NCBI GenBank assembly: GCA_003170315.1
Contig: PNAH01000017.1
Span: forward strand, 57,076 to 95,522
DNA length: 38,447 bases
Origin: Acidimicrobiaceae bacterium
GTDB taxonomy: Bacteria > Actinomycetota > Acidimicrobiia > Acidimicrobiales > RAAP-2
Direction: 5' to 3'
Part shown: positions 33,149 through 38,447 of the stretch, piece by piece
How the letters are laid out: each line of letters begins with the position of its first letter
Numbering within the stretch: the first letter of the stretch is position 1
The notes under the pieces: generated by a model
What the model saw: only the letters and a program-made list of their open reading frames with translations
What the model was told of the DNA's origin: nothing
The model's database searches: none
Translations under genes and position numbers: made by a program

Positions 33149-34074
33149 TCCGTCAACGACCGTCCCGTGAGGTTCAAGAAGACGTCCTCGAGCGAGCTTC
33201 GTCGAACCAGAGCGCTCGATGGCGTGATGTTCGCCGCGTGAACGTCGCGCAATGTGTCGTCACCATTGTTCACGTAGAGCAGTATCCGATCGGGCAACAC
33301 CTCGACCCTCTCGGCGAATGGAGAGAGACGATCGAAGTACTCCTCGTGGTCGTCGGTCATGAAGCGCAGCTCCACCACCTCGCGTGTGGAGAATCGCTCG
33401 ATGAGTGTTCTCGGGGCACCCTCGGCCACGATCGAACCCTGGTCCATGACGACGAGGCGATCACAGAGTTGTTCGGCTTCGTCCATGTAGTGCGTCGTGA
33501 TGATCAGAGTGACGCCCTCGCGCTTGAGCCGGTAGAGACGATCCCAGAGCAAGTGTCGGGCCTGCGGGTCCAGGCCCGTCGTCGGTTCGTCGAGGATGAG
33601 GATCTCGGGCCGATTGATTAGTCCACGGGCAATGGTGAGGCGTCGCTTCATCCCGCCGGATAGGTTGTCGACTTTGTCGTTCGCTCGTTCGGTGAGTTGC
33701 GTGAACTCGAGCAGCTCCGTGGCCCGTTCGCGAACGATTCGACGGGGCAGGTCGAAGTAACGACCGAACATCTCGAGGTTGTGCCGAACCGAGAGTTCCA
33801 GTTCGAGCGAGTCCTCCTGCGGCACGACGCCGAGTCGGCTGCGGATCTCCGGTCCGTCAGTTCGCGGGTCGAGACCGAAAATGGAAATCGTTCCGCCGGT
33901 GGGTTGGGACACCGCTGAGATCATTCGCATCGTGCTGGTCTTGCCGGCGCCGTTGGGTCCCAGGAAACCGAAGCTCTCGCCTCGGTCGATCGTCACGTCG
34001 ATACCCCGCACGGCTTCGAAGTCGCCGAATCGCTTCACCAATTGATGGGCTTCGAGAATGTGAGAATCGCTCAC
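33145..34074 (-). CDS. ABC transporter ATP-binding protein, DrrA-like
   Basis: A 309-residue ATPase. Walker A is GPNGAGKT at 39-46, with the LSGGMKRRL signature, Walker B ILILDEPTTGLD and the switch histidine in IITTHYMDEAEQL. The C-terminal region after about 220 is the usual DrrA-type extension (ALVRRSSLEDVFLNLTGRSL). The GTG at 34074 has GGGGAG about seven bases upstream and starts at the conserved end; the frame stays open upstream with non-family sequence, so longer forms are not chosen. It powers the two overlapping permeases as an exporter, for example of lipids, antibiotics or similar hydrophobic compounds. Confidence 0.92.
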   Translation of the reverse strand: MSDSHILEAHQLVKRFGDFEAVRGIDVTIDRGESFGFLGPNGAGKTSTMRMISAVSQPTGGTISIFGLDPRTDGPEIRSRLGVVPQEDSLELELSVRHNLEMFGRYFDLPRRIVRERATELLEFTQLTERANDKVDNLSGGMKRRLTIARGLINRPEILILDEPTTGLDPQARHLLWDRLYRLKREGVTLIITTHYMDEAEQLCDRLVVMDQGSIVAEGAPRTLIERFSTREVVELRFMTDDHEEYFDRLSPFAERVEVLPDRILLYVNNGDDTLRDVHAANITPSSALVRRSSLEDVFLNLTGRSLTE

Positions 34075-34471
34075 AATGCTCCCCGGTTGACACGCGCGAC
34101 GTTCTCGACCGTCTTCGATGTCGTCTTCATCGTGAACACGTGAGCCCGTCCCCCTTGACTGTGTACTCATGACGGAGCCTTCGGTCCACCCCGCGCAGAG
34201 GAGAACACTGCGTTGCATCCGAAGTGCCAAGTTACTAGGCCTTTGCGACGTGGCGAAGTCAGTCCACCACGGCGATGAGTCCGAAGATCCCTTCGGGGCG
34301 AATTACGAGGGCGGCGGCTCGACGTCGGGAGACTTGCCCAACGTGAGCTGAAGGCTTGGCCGGAGGGACTCGAAATCAATCTCGACGTAGCCATTGGTCG
34401 AGGCGAGACCGGCTCGGGTTCGCACCAATTAATCTCGAAGCTTGCCGCCGGAGATTCGTAGGCTACGAGCC
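34075..34471 (+). other. Intergenic region between ABC exporter and chromate transporter loci
   Basis: About 400 bases between divergent loci. I see no convincing gene. ATG 34170 on the minus strand opens the ABC frame further but lacks a ribosome binding site. A TAGGCT at 34459 precedes a micro-ORF by seven bases. No clear terminator or repeat was found. Confidence 0.4.
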
Positions 34472-34606
34472 GTGAGACTGTCACGTCGAAGAACCATGGA
34501 GACCGTGCCGAGCGAGATCAAATCTGAAGGTCGACGAATCGTCACGAAGAGCGAACGGATTGATCGAGCGACGTTGACAGCGGTCGAAGCAGCTCTTGGA
34601 AGGTGA
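34472..34606 (+). CDS. Possible 44-residue protein ahead of the chromate transporter
   Basis: A GTG-started ORF of 44 codons, rich in Arg, Glu, Thr and Ser, ending four bases before the chrA ATG. TAGGCT seven bases before the GTG gives the leaderless pattern seen elsewhere in the window. The peptide ends with a helix-like RATLTAVEAALGR. There is no homology claim; it could be a short regulatory or leader peptide coupled to chrA, or chance. Confidence 0.38.
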   Translation: MRLSRRRTMETVPSEIKSEGRRIVTKSERIDRATLTAVEAALGR

Positions 34607-34610
34607 TCCG

Positions 34611-35786
34611 ATGACTGATCGAGGTGTCGTGGCGCCTCGAGTATCACTGGTCACCATTGCGCGAGAGTGGACGCGGATTGGCTGCATCGGATTCGGAGGC
34701 CCGCCGGCGCACATCATCTTGCTCCGACGACTGTGCGTAGAAAAGCAGCGATGGATCGAAAGTAAGGATTTTGACGATGGCATCGCCGCCACCAATCTCC
34801 TTCCCGGTCCCGCGTCAACGCAACTCGCAATTCTCTGCGCGTGGCGATTGCGAGGGATCGTCGGCGCACTAATCGGCGGAATTTGTTTCATCGTTCCGGG
34901 TCTCATTCTGATACTCGCACTTTCGGTGGTGTTTCTTGACCGAAACGCACCGGCCTGGGTGCTGGGGACCGCCGCCGGCGCGGGCGCGGCCATACCCGCC
35001 GTCGCGCTGAAGGCGGCGTGGACCCTCGTCCCGGCGAGTCGCCGTGGCATGGGCGCCCGACGAGTGGAGCACGTGCGCTGGCTCGCCTACGTCGTCGTTG
35101 GGGGAGTGACGGCGGCCGTGGCCGGCTCGTATCTGGTACTGGCGTTGGTGGCGTGTGGATTAGTGGAGATTCTGGCGCGAAATTGGGTGATCGGGAAGCC
35201 ATCGGGTCCGGCTCGCGCCGTGTCCCCCGCCGTGATTGGTCATTTCGGTATGGTCGGTGGTCTCGGTGCCCTCGCGTGGGTGGCTTTCAAGGTTGGCGCA
35301 CTCTCCTACGGCGGGGGATTCGTCATCGTGCCTTTGATGCAACACGACGTCGTGAGCACGTATCACTGGATGAGCAGCACGCAGTTCCTCAGCGCAGTGG
35401 CCCTGGGGCAACTGACGCCCGGTCCGGTGGTGCAAACGGTCGCGGCCGTTGGTTACGCGACGAGGGGCATCGGCGGCGGACTACTCGCCGCGTTGATCGT
35501 GTTCAGTCCGTCGTTCCTCTTCGTATTCGTGGGAGCGCCTCATTTCGATCGAGTCCGGGCCAATACGTCGGTCCAGTCGTTTCTTCGCGGCGCGGGACCG
35601 GCGGTCATTGGGGCCATCGCCGGTTCGGCCATTCCATTGGGGCGCGGACTTACGCACCTGTGGCAAATTCCGATTCTTGTCGGTGCGCTACTTCTGCTCC
35701 TCGTACTTCGACGCAGCGTGGTGACGTGCCTCATACTGGCCGGCGTGGTCGGCCTCGTGCTGGCTCTGTCGGGCGTACCCGTCTAA
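34611..35786 (+). CDS. chrA: Chromate transporter, two-domain CHR family
   Basis: A 391-residue protein with two homologous CHR halves. The N-terminal half has CIGFGGPPAHIILLRR at 25-40 and NLLPGPASTQL. The C-terminal half has FKVGALSYGGGFVIVPLMQHDVV and LTPGPVVQTVAAVGY. Both halves carry the PGP motif and about five to six membrane segments. CHR proteins export chromate, but many members have other or unknown roles. The ATG follows GGAAGGTGAT at 34598-34607. A short ORF ends four bases upstream. It is convergent with the cytochrome genes, 57 bases apart. Confidence 0.9.
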   Translation: MTDRGVVAPRVSLVTIAREWTRIGCIGFGGPPAHIILLRRLCVEKQRWIESKDFDDGIAATNLLPGPASTQLAILCAWRLRGIVGALIGGICFIVPGLILILALSVVFLDRNAPAWVLGTAAGAGAAIPAVALKAAWTLVPASRRGMGARRVEHVRWLAYVVVGGVTAAVAGSYLVLALVACGLVEILARNWVIGKPSGPARAVSPAVIGHFGMVGGLGALAWVAFKVGALSYGGGFVIVPLMQHDVVSTYHWMSSTQFLSAVALGQLTPGPVVQTVAAVGYATRGIGGGLLAALIVFSPSFLFVFVGAPHFDRVRANTSVQSFLRGAGPAVIGAIAGSAIPLGRGLTHLWQIPILVGALLLLLVLRRSVVTCLILAGVVGLVLALSGVPV

Positions 35787-35843
35787 AGGCCTGGCGAGAC
35801 GTCGCGACGCAGAACGTCATGCCGCGCTGTTGTTCGATGGTGA

Positions 35844-36791
35844 TTAGGGGAGTGAGCGGTAGTGCTCGCGCCAGATCAGTCGATAGACCCGCGTCTTTCG
35901 AGGAATGCTGCGCAGTCCCGGTATGAAAGGGGTGAGCAAGAGCCCCGCGGAGAGGACCATCATGAGGCCCCAGACGAGCACGTCGCCGTTGCCGCTCGCG
36001 TTAAAGGGCTTGATCTGGTACCAGAAGGTGTACAGCCAGAGCCACGCCTGACCCGGGTAGTTGCCCGTTTCGTTCATCATGCCCCACTGGTCACCGGTGA
36101 GGTGTTGCTTTTGGGCGATGCCGGACAGGTAGGTGCCGTCGGCCAGGAACAGTAACGGCAGCGTGTAGTCACTGGTGTAGAAGCCGTTCTGCGTCACCAG
36201 GGCCTGGTCGAGGGCTCCGGTTCGGGCCATTTGAAAAAGGTCCGCCATCATCACCGGCAGTGGTCCGGCGTTCGTCGCATTGACGACCAGCTGGCCATTC
36301 ACGATCTGCATTTGGTTCGCCGCTTGCGAATAGTCCTTCACCCAGCCGGCTCGCGTGGATCCCGACGCAGAGGACCACTGCGATAGATCCGCCGTCAACG
36401 CCGGTTGCTTGGGAAGCGACCTCAAGGGATCGATGATGTAGTCATTCACCGAATTCACGGGGACCCGCACGCCGATCCACTTGGCCAGGGTGAGTGGTCC
36501 CAGCTGCTGACCGGTGGAGGCGTGGTTGTACGGCGCGCCGTACTGTGCCGAGCCCGACGTAGCGTTCAGTTCACTGAGCGCCGTCGTGGCGAAATCCATC
36601 GGGGCGTTGGTTGACCAGGCCTTGATAGTGATTGACGGATCGTCGGGCGAACCGAAGGCCACGGAGAGCAACACCGTCAAGATCGAGACGACCACCAAAG
36701 CGATGGTGCCCTCTTTGATGATGTCGTAGGGGCTGTGGCCGCCTTTCCATTCGGGAGCGTCCACGTCGGGACGAAACGCCTTTGACCTCAT
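35844..36791 (-). CDS. Cytochrome b6f subunit-IV-like membrane protein with large extracytoplasmic loop
   Basis: A 315-residue protein. Hydrophobic segments are at about 27-47 (EGTIALVVVSILTVLLSVAFG) and 262-287 (GDVLVWGLMMVLSAGLLLTPFIPGL), with a weaker one around 205-225. Between them lies a soluble region of about 200 residues beginning with PDDPSITIKAWSTNAPMDFATTAL and containing GQQLGPLTLAKWIGVRVPVNSVNDYIIDPLRS. That PD(D)PxTIKxW-like pattern and its position after a cytochrome b6-type protein suggest the second half of a split cytochrome b, greatly enlarged. The start overlaps the cytochrome gene stop (ATGA). It probably anchors the quinol site. I do not recognise a named family. Confidence 0.6.
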   Translation of the reverse strand: MRSKAFRPDVDAPEWKGGHSPYDIIKEGTIALVVVSILTVLLSVAFGSPDDPSITIKAWSTNAPMDFATTALSELNATSGSAQYGAPYNHASTGQQLGPLTLAKWIGVRVPVNSVNDYIIDPLRSLPKQPALTADLSQWSSASGSTRAGWVKDYSQAANQMQIVNGQLVVNATNAGPLPVMMADLFQMARTGALDQALVTQNGFYTSDYTLPLLFLADGTYLSGIAQKQHLTGDQWGMMNETGNYPGQAWLWLYTFWYQIKPFNASGNGDVLVWGLMMVLSAGLLLTPFIPGLRSIPRKTRVYRLIWREHYRSLP

Positions 36792-37414
36792 TGTGTCACC
36801 TCGGTTGTCTTCTCAAAGGGAGGCACGACACCCTTGATGCGAACGAGGAGGACGTGGAGTGCCGTCAATGCGACGGCCGCGATAGGTAACAACACGATGT
36901 GCCACATCAACATCTGGCCCGAATTCAAGACATTCCAGAACGCACCCGCGCCGGTGGAGTTGATGCCATCCTTCGCCTGGGTGGAGATCCACTGGGAGTC
37001 GAAGTTCGATTGGCTCACGTAGCCGGTGAACGCCGTGGCGATGGAGGTGAGGAACGTAACGACGCCGGTCATCCACGTGAGGGCTCGACCCCCGCGCCAG
37101 GCGGCCATGAAGTACTTGCCCCATAGGTGTATGACCATGGCGAAGAAGAAGATCTCGACGCTCCAAAGGTGCAGCGAATTAACGAAGTGACCGACAGAGG
37201 AGGTGTGCCACCACTGCGGTCCGCGAAGCGCCAGGAGGCAGCCGGAGGCAATGACGACTCCGAGGGCGGCCATCGTCGTGACGCCAAAGACGTAGATCCA
37301 CGATGACACATACGTCGGTTGGGTATCCGGTAGCAGTTTTTCGGGTGGGAGTTTGCCGGCGACGCGCTTGCGAAGTCGGGTCGTCCACTGGCGATCGATC
37401 TCGGTGGTGCTCAC
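36788..37414 (-). CDS. Cytochrome b6-type protein (N-terminal half of split cytochrome b)
   Basis: A 208-residue membrane protein. Bis-histidine pairs for two b haems are H82/H96 (13 residues between) and H172/H187 (14 between). The 14-residue spacing in the second pair is the cytochrome b6 pattern, not the 13 of mitochondrial-type cytochrome b. PTYVSSWIYVFGVTTMAAL and SSVGHFVNSLHLWSVEIFFFAMVIHLWGKYFMAAWRGGRALTW are strongly conserved b6-type segments. The GTG at 37414 has GGAG five bases upstream and overlaps the previous stop (GTGA). It would transfer electrons from quinol in a bc-type complex. No Rieske protein or cytochrome c is encoded in the window. Confidence 0.85.
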   Translation of the reverse strand: MSTTEIDRQWTTRLRKRVAGKLPPEKLLPDTQPTYVSSWIYVFGVTTMAALGVVIASGCLLALRGPQWWHTSSVGHFVNSLHLWSVEIFFFAMVIHLWGKYFMAAWRGGRALTWMTGVVTFLTSIATAFTGYVSQSNFDSQWISTQAKDGINSTGAGAFWNVLNSGQMLMWHIVLLPIAAVALTALHVLLVRIKGVVPPFEKTTEVTQ

Positions 37415-37593
37415 GGGTTCTCCTTGCGGCGGCGTCGACCTGGAAACGGTGCGAAAAGCGCCACGATGAACGTGACGACCATCAAAATGATGACTATTAA
37501 GTTGGCCACGCTGATCTGAATAACGTGCCAGCTCACGTAATGACCAAGCGTGGTTAACGGCCATATGGCGGCTAACAGTCCGAAACTTGACAT
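37411..37593 (-). CDS. Small membrane protein at the head of the cytochrome b operon
   Basis: A 60-residue protein with two hydrophobic segments (about 4-28 and 27-50) and a basic tail (GRRRRKENP), the last bases of which overlap the cytochrome b start (GTGA). GHYVSWHVIQISVANLI has two histidines at positions 17 and 22. The ATG at 37593 has GGAGGG five bases upstream. I do not recognise the family. Tight coupling to the cytochrome gene suggests an accessory subunit of the same complex or an assembly factor. Confidence 0.72.
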   Translation of the reverse strand: MSSFGLLAAIWPLTTLGHYVSWHVIQISVANLIVIILMVVTFIVALFAPFPGRRRRKENP

Positions 37594-37681
37594 CAACCCT
37601 CCGCACTCGTGTTGAAAGAAGTCTCCCTCGGATGAACGATGGCCGAATAGGGACTAAGGGCCTATTTCGATCTCGGGGTGC

Positions 37682-37804
37682 GTGAGACGGCAATTCTTGT
37701 ACACCGTGATCGGTGGAGCATGCATCACGTTGATGTGCGCGGCCCTAGTCCCGCGGGTCAGCATTTGGTCCAGAAAACCTACGGTGACTAGCAACAGCGA
37801 ATGA
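37682..37804 (+). CDS. Possible 40-residue single-helix membrane peptide
   Basis: A GTG-started ORF encoding MRRQFLYTVIGGACITLMC followed by a short hydrophilic tail, with one hydrophobic helix after two arginines. A GGGG lies close before the GTG. It is divergent from the cytochrome b operon and has no neighbours on its strand. It may be a small membrane protein or a chance ORF in a gap of about 250 bases. No other feature is seen there. Confidence 0.33.
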   Translation: MRRQFLYTVIGGACITLMCAALVPRVSIWSRKPTVTSNSE

Positions 37805-37841
37805 CGGATTCAAACCTTGCGAATGGTCCCGTAACGAATCG

Positions 37842-38447
37842 TCAGGAGTTCATTGATTTGTGAATCGTGCTCACGATGCGTTCGACCGAGGGAATGGCGA
37901 GGTCCTCGAGTGCGTCGGCCGCCGGTAGGGGGATGTGAGGGGTGGTGATGCGAACGATCGGTCCGTCGAGGTCGTAGAACACCTCGTCGGCGATGATCGA
38001 GGCCAGTTCTGCTCCCCAACCGCACAGACGCGGGTTCTCTTCGACGGTGAACACCCGTCCGGTGGCCGAGACCTCCCGAAGGATGGTGGTCGTGTCGAGG
38101 GGAACCAGGGATCGCACGTCGATCACCGTGCACTCGATGCCATCGGTCGCCAGTTCCGCCGCCGCCTGGAGCGCTTTCGGCACCATGGAACCCAGGGCGA
38201 CGATCGTCGCGTTCGAGCCCTGACGAAGCACCTTGGCGGAACCGAGCGTGTCGACGATCTCCCCCTCGGGCACGTCCATCTTGGACGCGTAGAGCGCCTT
38301 CGCCTCTAAGAAGATGACGGGGTCGGGATCGCGTACGGAAGCGGCCATGAGTCCGATGACGTCGGTCGCGTTCGACGGCACGACGACTTTTAGACCCGGG
38401 ATCATCATGGCCCAGTTCTCGACGCTCTGGGAGTGTTGCGCACCGAA
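37842..38447 (-). CDS. 2-oxoacid dehydrogenase E1 beta subunit, N-terminus beyond the window
   Basis: The frame is open to the right edge, beginning FGAQHSQSVENWAMMIPGLKVVVPSN and ending at a TGA at 37842, giving about 201 residues of the C-terminal part. DPDPVIFLEAKALYASK, VALGSMVPKALQAA, IDVRSLVPLDTTTILREVSATGRVFTVEENPRLCGWGAELAS and HIPLPAADALEDLAIPSVERI are typical of PDH/BCDH E1 beta. GAQHSQS is the substrate-pocket segment of pyruvate and acetoin dehydrogenases. It is a second E1 beta, diverged from the one at 7488 and on the other strand. The missing part and E1 alpha should lie to the right of the window. Confidence 0.9.
   Translation of the reverse strand, partial: FGAQHSQSVENWAMMIPGLKVVVPSNATDVIGLMAASVRDPDPVIFLEAKALYASKMDVPEGEIVDTLGSAKVLRQGSNATIVALGSMVPKALQAAAELATDGIECTVIDVRSLVPLDTTTILREVSATGRVFTVEENPRLCGWGAELASIIADEVFYDLDGPIVRITTPHIPLPAADALEDLAIPSVERIVSTIHKSMNS

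Noticed and set aside
34075..34230. Longer N-terminus for the DrrA-like ATPase (starts at 34170 or 34230)
   Set aside because: The added residues are unlike the family, and a ribosome binding site sits correctly before the GTG at 34074.
1..38447. CRISPR array, rRNA or prophage genes
   Set aside because: Looked for regular repeat-spacer blocks, rRNA-like and phage structural sequences; none seen. The only mobile gene is tnpB.

Overview
The window is GC-rich and tightly packed, with GTG and TTG starts and many 1-4 base gene overlaps. It reads like an actinobacterium, most plausibly a member of the Acidimicrobiia. That placement is an inference from protein content and style, because the window holds no rRNA gene. 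Several genes appear to be transcribed without a leader: a TANNNT hexamer lies 6-9 bases before the start codon of rlmN, an MFS exporter, a peroxiredoxin, an isocitrate/isopropylmalate dehydrogenase homologue, a DUF429 gene, a methyltransferase and an epoxide-hydrolase-like gene.

Layout. 1-2786: replication and ribosome block (ssb fragment, rpsR with a long acidic tail, rplI, hairpin, dnaB). 2862-6365: small membrane protein, SDR dehydrogenase, rlmN, MFS exporter. 6421-9883: 2-oxoacid dehydrogenase operon (E1 alpha, E1 beta, E2). 9880-11037: peroxiredoxin and an orphan OmpR-type response regulator. 11262-13633: acetamidase/formamidase, convergent with a secreted protein of eight roughly 50-residue repeats. 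13973-15463: Pho84-type MFS permease behind a PHO-box-like triple direct repeat. 16195-19967: leader ORF, GT4 glycosyltransferase, alpha/alpha-toroid-like protein and GH130 protein, all start/stop overlapped. 19950-25787: PutA, a solo tnpB with intact RuvC residues, and an isocitrate/isopropylmalate dehydrogenase homologue. 25905-28562: DUF429, SAM methyltransferase, DoxX. 28626-30473: PLP Cys/Met enzyme and a PadR regulator with a His-rich tail and a 22-bp palindrome on its own promoter. 30670-34074: epoxide-hydrolase-like enzyme and a three-gene ABC-2 exporter. 34472-35786: micro-ORF and a chromate transporter. 35844-37593: operon for a split b6-type cytochrome (small membrane protein, cytochrome b6, subunit-IV-like protein) without a Rieske or cytochrome c gene. 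37842 to the edge: the 3' part of a second 2-oxoacid dehydrogenase E1 beta.

The most interesting parts are the GT4/toroid/GH130 operon with its overlapping leader ORF, the split cytochrome b operon, the solo TnpB with a UUCG hairpin at its 3' end, the PadR autoregulatory site, the PHO-box-like repeats, and the recurring leaderless promoters and overlapping stop codons.
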